A DNA stretch of 64,000 bases from NCBI RefSeq assembly GCF_022763245.1, contig NZ_JALEGV010000014.1, forward strand, positions 124,001-188,000, in the 5' to 3' direction. A program made the position numbers and the translations under genes. Of this stretch, positions 18,056 to 26,286 are shown in pieces (positions within the stretch are counted from its first letter, which is position 1; every line of letters starts with the position of its first letter). Source of the DNA: Oricola sp. GTDB lineage: Bacteria; Pseudomonadota; Alphaproteobacteria; Rhizobiales; Rhizobiaceae. Below the pieces are notes generated by a model. That model saw only the letters and a program-made list of their open reading frames with translations, was not told the origin of the DNA and made no database searches.

Positions 18056-18979
18056 TCACCGATCCTCGCGCCAGTTCTCCTCGAACCAGTCGCGCGCGCG
18101 TTTTCGCCATCCGGTCTGCTCGACCTTGAAGAAATGGGATTCGTGCAAGTCCCAACGGCCACTCATCTCTTTCATCAGGGCTTCGTCGTCGTAACGAACG
18201 AAACCGGCCACGGGATAGGTCACGATCTCCGTGAGAAAGATGTCCTCTCCGTTCCAGAGGAAATCCACGCGGAGATGGTCGATCCCCTCGCAGATCGCCT
18301 TCGCCGTTCGTGACAGCGCGTCGAAAGCGACCGGCGACCGGAAGTCTTCCGCAAGCAGCTTGTATTCCTTGCGGAGCACCCGGCGGATCTCCATGCGTTC
18401 CCCGTCTTCGCGAAACCGCGCGAAACGCACGTCCCGCGACTTGTGGTCGGTCATGACGCTGACATGCGAAATCTCTCCACAGAAGACGTAGACCGAGTAT
18501 TCGACTGTTTCCGCATCCGCGTCGGTGGCGAGGTCCTCCTCGATGAAGAGGACAGGCGTGATGTCGGCGTAACCCCACTCTCCACGCAGGCGATACAGGT
18601 CCTTTTCGAGCCATTTCCGCGTCAGTCGATGCAGCCCTGCCTCATCCAGCGTGTTCGTTGAGAGCTTCAGGTTGGTGTTGGTGGAATTGTTGGACTTGAG
18701 ATAGGCCGCCGCGCGCAGGAGCGGTTTCGGGGCCTCGCGGATGCTGTCGCCGGTCCACAGCACGTCCGCATATCGAACACTCGGGACTTGTGCGGCGATC
18801 CAGCGCTTGGTCGCCAGCTTGTCGCAAAACACCGTGAAGAGCGGGTTTCTGTCGAAGATCAGCCGCCAGACATATTTCTCGGTGAGCGTGTGTGGATGAG
18901 CGAGATCGGGAAGCTTCCCGCGTTTGCGCAGATGCCGGAGCGTGAGCTTCGGATGTCGGAGCCAGATTTCGGCGTTCAA
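18056..18979 (-). CDS. TupA-like ATP-grasp ligase
   Basis: 307-residue protein of the TupA-like ATP-grasp group (teichuronopeptide-synthesis type). The family N-terminal signature TEKYVWRLIFDRNPLFTVFCDK is split across residues 33-54 (TEKYVWRL, DRNPLF, DKLATKRW). Central KSNNSTN and C-terminal DHLRVDFLW and EIVTYPVAGF fit the nucleotide and metal sites of ATP-grasp enzymes. These form amide bonds between a carboxyl-phosphate and an amine. Relatives usually sit among polysaccharide genes, but here it follows an HExxH peptide hydroxylase homologue by 59 bases. The start is a TTG with only a weak GGGG upstream, so the exact N-terminus is uncertain. Confidence 0.8.
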   Translation of the reverse strand: MNAEIWLRHPKLTLRHLRKRGKLPDLAHPHTLTEKYVWRLIFDRNPLFTVFCDKLATKRWIAAQVPSVRYADVLWTGDSIREAPKPLLRAAAYLKSNNSTNTNLKLSTNTLDEAGLHRLTRKWLEKDLYRLRGEWGYADITPVLFIEEDLATDADAETVEYSVYVFCGEISHVSVMTDHKSRDVRFARFREDGERMEIRRVLRKEYKLLAEDFRSPVAFDALSRTAKAICEGIDHLRVDFLWNGEDIFLTEIVTYPVAGFVRYDDEALMKEMSGRWDLHESHFFKVEQTGWRKRARDWFEENWREDR

Positions 18980-19038
18980 TGCCAGGGCGCCCCAATTTCG
19001 AGAGAAGGCGCCGGAGCGGGCCCTGGTCTTTGGCGGAT

Positions 19039-20106
19039 TCAGGCCGCCACCCCGGCCATGTATCGTTCGGCGGATTTCAAGGCGAATTCGCCCTCCGGCG
19101 TGAGGTCGGCATGGCGCTGCAGCGTGCGAAGGCCGTCATCGAAGAGGCGGGTGCTGCCGCTCAGCATCTCGGTGGCTCTCGCCGCCTGATCCTCGGTCAG
19201 CCGACCCGAGGAGCGAAGCAGCTCCAGCGCATAGGCCATGCGCGCCAGCACGAAGACGGCGTGAAAAATGCCCTCCAGCGGCCGGAGGTCGTCGCGCAGC
19301 GGGGACGAAAAGCGCTCGTCGTCCCCGTTGCGGACGACGCCTTCCTTCGGCGAGAGGGCGAACAGCATGTTGTGTGCGGCTTCGTGGACGAAGAGCGCGA
19401 TCGTATCGACAACGGTGGGATCGGGCTCGATGTCGAATATGATGCCGCCGAAGGCCCGCAGCGCCGAGGAGCCCTGGAACGCAGCGATGTCTCCCGAGCC
19501 CGTGTCCTCGACGGCGCGTGCGAGAATGATGGTCGTCACCAGTTCCTCGGTCTCGGCCATCAGGTCCGGTGCGCAGGCGGACATCAGGTTCAGCGCTTCG
19601 CGGATCTGGCCGGTGCGCCCAGCGACGAGTTCGTGCGGCGGCGCGACATAGCGAAAGACCGAATCGGCCTCGGCGGCGAAGAATCCCGAAACCATTTCCG
19701 CGTCCCACGGAAACTGATCCGGGATCAGGCTCGTGATCAGCACGCCCGGCTTTGCCGGTTCGGCGGCGAGCAGCCTGTCGATCAGCGTCTGGAGGGAAGC
19801 GAGGTCGTCGCGCTCGATCGCCGAGAGGATCGCGAAGAACAGCGAATAGAGATAGGGCGTTTCGCGCCGACCGGCGTTGAGCCGGCCGATCAGCCGCTCG
19901 GCCCGGGCCTCGGGAATCTCGACATGCCCGGCACAGGCCCGGAACACTTCGGACAGGCTGTCGGCGAAGCTTGCATTGATGCCCGAACGCAACGCCCTCG
20001 CGGTCGCCGGCGAAGACCCGAACAGGATTGCCTGGGAATGGTTCAAGGCGAGCACGCCGCGCGGTTGGACGTTGGCGAATAAGGGCGGCGTGATGGCGCC
20101 GCCCAC
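19039..20106 (-). CDS. HExxH-type peptide hydroxylase homologue (RiPP modification family)
   Basis: About 355 residues, mainly helical. The motif HEAAH (241-245) is followed by RDDLRPLEGIFH, where Arg275, Pro276, Gly279 and His282 match the conserved DPRPxxGxxH segment of the HEXXH motif domain family. That domain is found fused to or beside enzymes that modify ribosomally made peptides, and part of it is named aKG-HExxH-type peptide beta-hydroxylase. The start is GTG and poorly supported by a ribosome site. The gene lies 23 bases after a 33-residue peptide gene and 59 bases before a TupA-like ATP-grasp, which together look like a peptide-modification operon. Activity here is inferred. Confidence 0.78.
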   Translation of the reverse strand: MGGAITPPLFANVQPRGVLALNHSQAILFGSSPATARALRSGINASFADSLSEVFRACAGHVEIPEARAERLIGRLNAGRRETPYLYSLFFAILSAIERDDLASLQTLIDRLLAAEPAKPGVLITSLIPDQFPWDAEMVSGFFAAEADSVFRYVAPPHELVAGRTGQIREALNLMSACAPDLMAETEELVTTIILARAVEDTGSGDIAAFQGSSALRAFGGIIFDIEPDPTVVDTIALFVHEAAHNMLFALSPKEGVVRNGDDERFSSPLRDDLRPLEGIFHAVFVLARMAYALELLRSSGRLTEDQAARATEMLSGSTRLFDDGLRTLQRHADLTPEGEFALKSAERYMAGVAA

Positions 20107-20129
20107 AGATGATCAACAGATCGGAACTG

Positions 20130-20231
20130 TTACTTCGTCTTCTTTGGCATGCCGCCCTTTTCGGTATTGGTCTTGCGGCCCTCGGAGGAGAATCCGACGA
20201 GCTTTTTGGAATCAAGCTTGATCAGCGACAT
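20130..20231 (-). CDS. Candidate RiPP precursor peptide (33 residues)
   Basis: A short open frame from ATG at 20231 to TAA at 20130. The peptide begins MSLIKLDSKKLVGF, continues with SSEG and a Lys/Thr/Gly/Asn-rich region, and ends MPKKTK. It carries no membrane segment or signal peptide. Its position directly before the HExxH hydroxylase homologue, on the same strand, is what is expected of a precursor: a leader with a LDxxKLxGF pattern and a polar core. The FSSEG stretch loosely recalls the FxSxA motif of peptides tied to HEXXH domains in actinobacteria; that likeness may be chance. No good ribosome site is seen, which keeps confidence moderate. Confidence 0.55.
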   Translation of the reverse strand: MSLIKLDSKKLVGFSSEGRKTNTEKGGMPKKTK

Positions 20232-20409
20232 TTCAAGTCGTCGCTTCGTGTTGCAGGTCGTCACGCTAACATCGGATCGAAAAACTGTCCATGGAGGCCG
20301 AACATTCCGAAGAGGAAGTTTCGATTGTGATCTGCCGCTCTCTTGCGCGGCCCTGATGGCGCGCCGTCTTGCGCCATGCGCCTCAACTGGCTACCAGCTT
20401 CGGGCGACG

Positions 20410-21090
20410 ATGGAGAGGACCGTGCAGGCACGAAAGAAACGGATGGGCGCGCCCTCCGGCCCGCGTGCGGCGAATATCGCGGAGACGCGGGAGCGGATCC
20501 TTCGCGCCGCGATCGCCCAGTTCGCACAGCACGGTTTCGCAGGCGCGCGCATCGACACGATCTGCGCCGCGGCCGGCGTGACGCCGCGCATGGTCTATCA
20601 TTACTACAATGACAAGGCGGGGCTCTATGTCGCGGTTCTGGAGCAGGTGCTCGGAGAACTGCGCACCGAGGAATTGAAGCTCGACGTCTCGACGGCGGAC
20701 GCCCGGGCCGGCCTCCTGACGATGTTCGATTTCATCTTCGGCCATTTCGCCAACCATCCGGAACTGATCCGGCTGCTGTCGGCGGAAAACCTGATGGAGG
20801 GCGAGTTCCTGAAGAACTCGGTCGCGACGCCCAAGGTGGCGTCGCCGGTGGTGGAGCATATCGACGCGCTTCTGCGGCGCGGCGAGCAGGCCGGCTGCGT
20901 CCGGTCCGGTATCGACGCGCTGCATCTCTACGTGGTGATGGTGGCGCTCTCCTATTTCCACAAGTCCAACGCCTATACGCTCTCCGTCATCTGGAACGCG
21001 GATCTGACGTCGAAGGGCTGGCAGAGCGAGCATTACGACCTCGCCCGCCAGATGCTCGAGGCGTTTCTTCAGCCCGAAGCGCCGGTCTGA
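20410..21090 (+). CDS. TetR-family regulator, RutR-like
   Basis: 226-residue repressor. The N-terminal helix-turn-helix covers about residues 24-70 (RILRAAIAQFAQHGFAG, then GVTPRMVYHYYNDKAGLY). The C-terminal ligand domain (FIFGHFANHPELIRLLSAENLMEGEFL) resembles the YcdC/RutR group, which senses pyrimidines. It is upstream of and co-directional with an operon carrying RutB-like and RutC-like enzymes and a nucleoside importer, and two matching palindromes lie in the gap between them. I infer that it represses that operon and releases on pyrimidine- or purine-type ligand. Start choice is uncertain; ATG at 20443 is an alternative. Confidence 0.82.
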   Translation: MERTVQARKKRMGAPSGPRAANIAETRERILRAAIAQFAQHGFAGARIDTICAAAGVTPRMVYHYYNDKAGLYVAVLEQVLGELRTEELKLDVSTADARAGLLTMFDFIFGHFANHPELIRLLSAENLMEGEFLKNSVATPKVASPVVEHIDALLRRGEQAGCVRSGIDALHLYVVMVALSYFHKSNAYTLSVIWNADLTSKGWQSEHYDLARQMLEAFLQPEAPV

Positions 21091-21216
21091 CTTCTGCGAA
21101 ATCGCCGAATGCTTGTGCAGCGGGTGGTCATTCGCTGTGCACACTTCTGCGCGCGCCGTCGCGCTCGACGAGCCTGACAGAGCGGCCGGCCGTGGGTGTC
21201 AGATCGCCAAGTCTTT

Positions 21217-21238
21217 TTAGTATATGGATTTTTACTAT
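21217..21238. promoter_or_regulatory. Operator site A, TTAGTA-N10-TACTAT
   Basis: Dyad TAGTA/TACTA with a 10-base spacer, upstream of the sigma-54 promoter. The same arrangement recurs 72 bases downstream (21289-21310), with matching flanking T-runs. Two sites of identical geometry between a TetR-type regulator and its likely target operon point to regulator binding. At about -80 from the predicted transcription start it could support looping or cooperative repression. Confidence 0.6.
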
Positions 21239-21272
21239 TTTCCGACCCAAACGCCGGGCGCGCCACGCGAAC

Positions 21273-21288
21273 TGGCACGGTGGTTGCT
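21273..21288 (+). promoter_or_regulatory. Sigma-54 promoter of the second BMP/Rut-like operon
   Basis: TGGCACG-GTGG-TTGCT fits the sigma-54 consensus TGGCACG-N4-TTGCW at every defined position, with GG at 21274-21275 and GC at 21286-21287 (spacing -24/-12). It lies 45 bases before the ATG of the binding protein, and the predicted start of transcription is near 21299, inside operator B. Sigma-54 control links this operon to nitrogen limitation, as for the rut operon of Escherichia coli. No convincing activator (NtrC) site is seen upstream. Confidence 0.8.
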
Positions 21289-21310
21289 TTAGTAAACGTG
21301 TGATTACTAT
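21289..21310. promoter_or_regulatory. Operator site B, overlapping the sigma-54 transcription start
   Basis: Second copy of TTAGTA-N10-TACTAT. It begins one base after the -12 element and covers the predicted transcription start, so a bound repressor would block open-complex formation or escape. Together with site A it suggests negative control by the adjacent TetR-family regulator on top of sigma-54 activation. Confidence 0.62.
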
Positions 21311-21332
21311 TTCCAACCCCGAGGACATCGCA

Positions 21333-22406
21333 ATGACCCTGAAGCACCTCCTCCCGGCCGCGTTCGCAGCGGCCATCGCCTTCTCGTCACAGGCCCTGGC
21401 GGAACCGGACCTGAACAAGATCGGCTTCGTCTATGTCGGGCCGGCGGCCGATTACGGCTACAACACCTCGATGGATCTCGGCCGGCTGTACCTGGAAGAG
21501 ACCATGGACGGCATCGAGACGACCGCGTTCGAGAACATCCCGGAGTCCGCAGAAGTCGAGCAGGTCATGGAGCGCCTGATCAATTCCGGCCACGGCATCA
21601 TCTTCGCGACCAGCTACGGCTATCTCGACTATGCCATCTCGCTCGGTGAGAAATATCCGGACGTGAAGTTCCTCCACGCAGGCGGTCTCAAAACGTCAGC
21701 GAATGTGGGCACTTACTGGGCCGACAGCGATGACGGCATGTATCTGGCCGGCATGGTCGCCGGGGCGAAGTCGGAGACCGGCAAGCTGGGCTTCGTCGGT
21801 GCCTTCCAGATCCCGCAGCTCTTCCGCTCCATCAACGCCTTCACGCTCGGCGCGCAGTCGGTCAATCCGGAGGCGACGGTCACGGTGGTGTGGACCGGCG
21901 GCTGGTGGGAGCCGCAGAAGGAGGCCGAGGCGGTCAACGCCTTTGCGGATGAAGGCATCGACGTGATCGCCGAACAGGTCGACAGCCCGATCACCATTGC
22001 CCAGACGGCGGCCAAGCGCGGCGTCTTCATGATCGGCAAGGACGTCAACGTCATGGACCGAGCGCCGGAAGCCTGGCTGACGGGTGTTTCCTGGAACTGG
22101 GGTCCGATGATGAAGGAGCTTGTCGAGGAGATCCACGCCGGAACCTGGGAGCCGTCGCATGTGCGCAGCGACCTCGCCGGCGGCGCGGCGGTGCTCGACC
22201 CGTTCGGCGACACTGTTCCCGAAGACGTTCGCGCTGACGTGCTGGCGAAGAAGGACGCGATCACGTCGGGCTCCTTCGACATCTGGTCTGGCCCGATCAT
22301 TGCACAGGATGGAAGCGCAATCGTCGCAGACGGCGAGGCCATGGGCATGGAAGCCGTGGAAACGATGGACTTCCTCGTCAAGGGCGTCGTCGGCTCGACC
22401 AACTGA
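21333..22406 (+). CDS. BMP-family ABC substrate-binding protein (second system)
   Basis: 357-residue periplasmic binding protein with a Sec signal peptide (cleavage near ALA-EP, residue 23). BMP-family features include KIGFVYVGPAADYGYNTSMDLG, FATSYGYLDYAISLGEKYPDV and KLGFVGAFQIPQLFRSINAF. It should bind a nucleoside, nucleobase or ureide. GAGG lies before the ATG at 21333. First gene of a six-gene operon with two hydrolytic enzymes and the importer, transcribed from the sigma-54 promoter just upstream. It is clearly divergent from the BMP protein at 15598-16620, so it is not a recent duplicate. Confidence 0.9.
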   Translation: MTLKHLLPAAFAAAIAFSSQALAEPDLNKIGFVYVGPAADYGYNTSMDLGRLYLEETMDGIETTAFENIPESAEVEQVMERLINSGHGIIFATSYGYLDYAISLGEKYPDVKFLHAGGLKTSANVGTYWADSDDGMYLAGMVAGAKSETGKLGFVGAFQIPQLFRSINAFTLGAQSVNPEATVTVVWTGGWWEPQKEAEAVNAFADEGIDVIAEQVDSPITIAQTAAKRGVFMIGKDVNVMDRAPEAWLTGVSWNWGPMMKELVEEIHAGTWEPSHVRSDLAGGAAVLDPFGDTVPEDVRADVLAKKDAITSGSFDIWSGPIIAQDGSAIVADGEAMGMEAVETMDFLVKGVVGSTN

Positions 22407-22461
22407 TCCTGTCCCGGCGGCGCATCTGCGCGCCGCCGCGTCTCTTCCTGGAGGAAACGCC

Positions 22462-23274
22462 ATGAGCACCATGCCCAAAACAATGCCCGAAGAGGCCGTC
22501 TTGATGGGACAGGATGCGAGCCAGGGCTGGCTCGTCACCGAGGACCACGTCGACATGAGCCGGCCGGCCAAGCCGCTGCGGCCGCTTCACATGACCGCCG
22601 AGCCGCAATCCGTCACCATCGACGCCAACAAGACCGCACTGCTGATCGTCGACATGCAGAACGACTTCTGCACCGAGGGTGGATGGCTGCATTCGCGCGG
22701 GATCGACATCAGCCCCAACCGCGAGCCGATCGCGCCTTTGAAGAGCCTGATCGGACGCTGCCGAGAATCCGATATCCCGGTCGTGTGGGTCAATTGGGGC
22801 GTTCGCAAGGACCTGCTGAACATCGCGCCGTCGTTGCAGCACGCGCACAATCCGCACGGCCACGAAACCAACCTCGCCCAGCCAGTGCCGGGAACGCGCT
22901 CCGAAGTGATCGCCAGGGGCAGTTGGGGCGCGGAGGTCGTCGACGAGATCCATCCAGGCGACGGCGATCACCAGATCGTCAAGCACCGCTTCAGCGCGTT
23001 CTGGGATTGCGAGACCGACGCCGTGCTTCGCAACCTTGGCGTCAAGACGCTGCTCGTCGCGGGCGTCAACATGGACCAGTGCGTCATGACCACGCTGGAG
23101 GATGCCACGTTCCTCGGATACGACACGATCCTGCTGGAAGACTGCACGGCCACGACCTCGCCGGACTATTGCGTTCAGGCGGTGCTCTACAACGTCAAGC
23201 TCCTGTTCGGTTTCGTCGCCCGATCGGGTGCGGTCCACGACGCGCTCGACGCCGAGAAGGGCGGTGGCAAATGA
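22462..23274 (+). CDS. Isochorismatase-family cysteine hydrolase, RutB-like
   Basis: 270-residue cysteine hydrolase. The catalytic triad is visible: Asp64 (LIVDMQNDF), Lys174 (IVKHRFSAF) and Cys207 (GVNMDQCVMTT). The extended N-terminus of about 50 residues before the core and the neighbouring RidA-type gene match RutB, the ureidoacrylate amidohydrolase of uracil breakdown. RutA is absent from the window, so the substrate may be another ureido or carbamoyl acid. GGAGG precedes the ATG at 22462. It follows the binding protein by 55 bases. Confidence 0.85.
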   Translation: MSTMPKTMPEEAVLMGQDASQGWLVTEDHVDMSRPAKPLRPLHMTAEPQSVTIDANKTALLIVDMQNDFCTEGGWLHSRGIDISPNREPIAPLKSLIGRCRESDIPVVWVNWGVRKDLLNIAPSLQHAHNPHGHETNLAQPVPGTRSEVIARGSWGAEVVDEIHPGDGDHQIVKHRFSAFWDCETDAVLRNLGVKTLLVAGVNMDQCVMTTLEDATFLGYDTILLEDCTATTSPDYCVQAVLYNVKLLFGFVARSGAVHDALDAEKGGGK

Positions 23275-23756
23275 CGCTGTCTGAAGTGAGCCCGACGCCG
23301 GAAGAGCAGCTTGTCCGGCTCGGCATCGAGTTGCCGCAGGTTCCGCGGCCGATCGCCAATTTCGTGCCGTGGCAGAGGCTGGGCGACGTCATCTATCTCG
23401 CCGGCCAGACCTGCGAATGGAACGGCACGATGGTCTACAAAGGCAAGGTCGGCCAGGCGGTCGATCTGGAAACGGCGCAGAAGGCGGCGCGCATCTGCGG
23501 ATTGAACCTGATCGCCGCCTTGCGCGAGGCGCTCGACGGTGACCTCAACCGGGTCAAATCCTGCGTTCGCGTCGGCGGCTTCGTGCATTGCGCGCCGGAC
23601 TTCCTGCAGGTGCCGCATGTGATCAACGGCGCGTCCGACCTGTTCCATTCGGTCTTCGGCCCGGATGTCGGGGCGCATGCGCGCACCGCGGTCGGGGTCG
23701 CGCAATTGCCGCAAGGCGCGGCGGTCGAAGTCGACGCCATCTTCGCGGTGGCATGA
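23271..23756 (+). CDS. RidA/YjgF-family deaminase, RutC-like
   Basis: 161-residue member of the RidA (YjgF/YER057c) family. Family marks are YLAGQTCEWNG, the helix AAKICGLNLIAALREAL-like segment, VKSCVRVGGFV and the C-terminal VEVDAIFAVA. RidA proteins hydrolyse reactive enamines/imines to ketones and ammonia; RutC acts on 3-aminoacrylate. The first 25 residues (PEEQLVRLGIELPQVPRPIANF) are typical of the RidA subgroup beside ABC importers. Overlaps the RutB-like gene by four bases (ATGA), so the two enzymes likely act in sequence. Confidence 0.87.
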   Translation: MTLSEVSPTPEEQLVRLGIELPQVPRPIANFVPWQRLGDVIYLAGQTCEWNGTMVYKGKVGQAVDLETAQKAARICGLNLIAALREALDGDLNRVKSCVRVGGFVHCAPDFLQVPHVINGASDLFHSVFGPDVGAHARTAVGVAQLPQGAAVEVDAIFAVA

Positions 23757-25255
23757 CGATGGGCGAGGTGCTTGCCCGCTTCGACGCGGTGACGATGCAA
23801 TTCGGAGATCTCGTCGCCGTCGACAAGGCCTCGCTGGAGATCCGTTCCGGCGAGGTTCTGGCGGTGCTCGGCGAAAATGGCGCCGGCAAGTCGACCCTGA
23901 TGAAGCTGCTCTACGGCGTTTTTCCGCCAACGGACGGAACGATCGTCGTGGAGGGCTGTCCGGACGGCATATCCGGACCGGCCGAGGCGTTGCGCCAGGG
24001 GATCGGCATGGTCTTCCAGCATTTCTCCCAACTGCCGGCGCTGTCGGTGCGCGACAACCTTCTCCTCGCCTGGCCGAAGACGCCGTTCTGGAAAAGCCGG
24101 CGCAACCGCGCGACCGGCGACGTCCTGTCGAAACTGCGCGACATGGCGCCGGCAATCGATCCGGACACGCCGGTCCACGATCTGTCGGTCGGCGAGCAGC
24201 AGATCGTGGAACTGGTCAAGGTGCTGAACATCCAGGCGCGGATCGTCATCTTGGACGAGCCGACATCGGTGCTGACGCCGGCCGAGACCGACCGGCTGCA
24301 CGGCTTCATCTGCCAGTTGGCGGCCGACGGCGTCGCGGTCGTCCTGATCACCCACAAGCTGCGCGACGTGGAGGCCTGCGCCGACCGTATCGCCGTCATG
24401 AGGCGTGGCGCCATCGTCGATGTCTCCTATCGCGGCGAACGCTCCATGCAGGAGATCGTGACGTTGATGATGGGCAAGACCGTCGATCGGAAACTGCCGT
24501 CGCCGCAGCCGGCGACCAATCCGGTGGACCGCCTCGTCCTGCAGTACGTCTCGGCGCAGGCGGCGGGAATGCGGTTGCGGGACATCTCACTTGCGGTGGG
24601 TCGCGGCGAAGTGGTCGGTGTCGCCGGTGTCGCCGGCAACGGCCAGACCCTGCTTGCCGAAGTCGTCGCCGGAATCCAGCCGGTCACGTATGGCGAAGTC
24701 CTGCTCGACGGCGAGCGTATCGGACGACGCCGGCCCGGCGAGACGCTCTCGACGCCGCTCGGCTATATTCCCGAGCAGCCCCGCGAGAACGCGACGGTCG
24801 AGCAATTGTCTCTGGCCGACAATCTCGCGCTGCGCGATCTCGCGGAAGGGAATCGGACCGACGGCTCGACCAGTGACCTGCTGTGTCGGTTCAACGTCAA
24901 TCCGCCTGTTCCCGACAAGCGCGCCGGGACGCTGTCTGGAGGCAATCTGCAGAAGCTGGTGTCGGCCCGTGAACTGGGAACGCCGCGGCCCGCGATCCTC
25001 GCCTGCTATCCGACCATGGGGCTGGATCTCGCGGCCATCGAACTGGTCTACGAGCACATGTTCGCGCAGGCCGCGGCCGGTGCCGCCGTGCTGTGGATCT
25101 CCGAGGATCTCGACGATCTGCTGGCCGCCGCGCACCGCATCGCGGTGATCCGCGAGGGCGCGATCGTGGCGCTGGAAACGAATGACGGCACGCTGACGCG
25201 CGACCGTATCGGCGCGCTGATGGCGGGCATGGCATCCGTGAGCGAGGCGGCATGA
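23753..25255 (+). CDS. ABC importer ATPase, double-domain nucleoside/BMP type (second system)
   Basis: 500-residue ATPase with two nucleotide-binding domains. Domain 1 has GENGAGKST, LSVGEQQI and VILDEPTSVLTP. Domain 2 has a degenerate Walker A (GVAGNGQTLL), LSGGNLQKL and CYPTMGLD, as usual for BMP systems. ATG at 23753 overlaps the RidA stop (ATGA); a second ATG two codons on is equally possible. It powers permeases 25252-26286 and 26276-27199. Confidence 0.9.
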   Translation: MTMGEVLARFDAVTMQFGDLVAVDKASLEIRSGEVLAVLGENGAGKSTLMKLLYGVFPPTDGTIVVEGCPDGISGPAEALRQGIGMVFQHFSQLPALSVRDNLLLAWPKTPFWKSRRNRATGDVLSKLRDMAPAIDPDTPVHDLSVGEQQIVELVKVLNIQARIVILDEPTSVLTPAETDRLHGFICQLAADGVAVVLITHKLRDVEACADRIAVMRRGAIVDVSYRGERSMQEIVTLMMGKTVDRKLPSPQPATNPVDRLVLQYVSAQAAGMRLRDISLAVGRGEVVGVAGVAGNGQTLLAEVVAGIQPVTYGEVLLDGERIGRRRPGETLSTPLGYIPEQPRENATVEQLSLADNLALRDLAEGNRTDGSTSDLLCRFNVNPPVPDKRAGTLSGGNLQKLVSARELGTPRPAILACYPTMGLDLAAIELVYEHMFAQAAAGAAVLWISEDLDDLLAAAHRIAVIREGAIVALETNDGTLTRDRIGALMAGMASVSEAA

Positions 25256-26286
25256 GCACCGTCATGCGGTTTCCGCTGCTGGCGTCAGTTCTGACGGCGG
25301 CCTGTTTCCTTGCTCTCGCCGCAGCCTTCTTCGCGGCGCTTGGCAAGCCGCCCTTCGAGATGCTTTCCAGCCTCGTGGTCTATGCACTCGGCGACGCCTA
25401 TTCGATTTCGCAGACCTTCGCTAAGATGACCCCGATCCTGCTGTGCGCGCTCGCGGTCGCTGTGCCGGGGCGGCTGGGATTGATCTCGGTCGGCGCCGAA
25501 GGCCAATTGCATGCCGGGGCGATCCTCGGCACCGGCCTCGTCCTGCTTGCGCCCGAGCTTCCGGGCGTCGTGCTCATTCCGCTGATGCTGATCGCGGCTG
25601 CGATCGGCGGCGGGCTCTATGGCTGGGTGCCGGGCATGCTGCGGGCGCGCCTCGACGTGAACGAGACCATCGTCACGCTGCTCATGAACTATGTGAGCGT
25701 GTTGCTGGTGAGCGCGCTCGTCTTCGGTCCGTGGCGCGATCCGGCGAGCCAGGGCTGGCCCGCGACGATGAAGTTTCCGCAAGGCGCCGTGCTGCCGGCT
25801 GTGCCGGACACGCGCATTCATCTCGGACTGCTTGTCGGCGTCCTGTTGGCGGTGGGGCTGCATCTCTTCTTCAACCACGGGAAATGGGCCCAGAAGATCC
25901 GCATCCTCGCCGGCAATCGGAAGGTCGGCGAGATGTTCGGTCTGAGCTACGCCTTCTGGGTCGTTGCCCTGATGAGCGTCGGTGGCGCGATCGCGGGGAT
26001 CGCCGGCATCGCCGAAGTGTCCGCGATCCAGGGGCGGTTGCAGCCGACGATTTCACTCGGCTACGGGCTGACGGGTTTCCTCGTCGCGTGGCTCGCGCGG
26101 CACCAGCCACTCGTCATCCTGCCGATTTCGCTTTTCGTCGGCGCGCTGGTCGCCGGCAGCGACGCCCTGCAGCTCTTCGCCAAGGTTCCGGCGGCCAGCG
26201 CCGTAATCATGCAAGGCCTCCTGTTTGCCACGGCGCTTGCCGTACCCGGACTGCTGGCACGTTGGAGGACCTATCGTGACCGCTGA
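25252..26286 (+). CDS. ABC importer permease, nucleoside/BMP type (second system, first)
   Basis: 344-residue inner-membrane protein with about nine hydrophobic segments, NupP-like. ETIVTLLMNYVSVLLVSALVFGPWRD and RILAGNRKVGEMFGLS (the cytoplasmic ATPase-coupling loop) are typical. Overlaps the ATPase gene by four bases. Pairs with the next permease. Confidence 0.87.
   Translation: MSTVMRFPLLASVLTAACFLALAAAFFAALGKPPFEMLSSLVVYALGDAYSISQTFAKMTPILLCALAVAVPGRLGLISVGAEGQLHAGAILGTGLVLLAPELPGVVLIPLMLIAAAIGGGLYGWVPGMLRARLDVNETIVTLLMNYVSVLLVSALVFGPWRDPASQGWPATMKFPQGAVLPAVPDTRIHLGLLVGVLLAVGLHLFFNHGKWAQKIRILAGNRKVGEMFGLSYAFWVVALMSVGGAIAGIAGIAEVSAIQGRLQPTISLGYGLTGFLVAWLARHQPLVILPISLFVGALVAGSDALQLFAKVPAASAVIMQGLLFATALAVPGLLARWRTYRDR

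Noticed and set aside
18056-18979. TupA-like ATP-grasp as part of a polysaccharide cluster
   Set aside because: No glycosyltransferase, flippase or polymerase gene is near; the only close co-directional partner upstream is the HExxH protein.
21091-21215. NtrC-type activator site before the sigma-54 promoter
   Set aside because: TGTGCACA and GTGCA fragments are present, but no pair fits the spaced NtrC palindrome.
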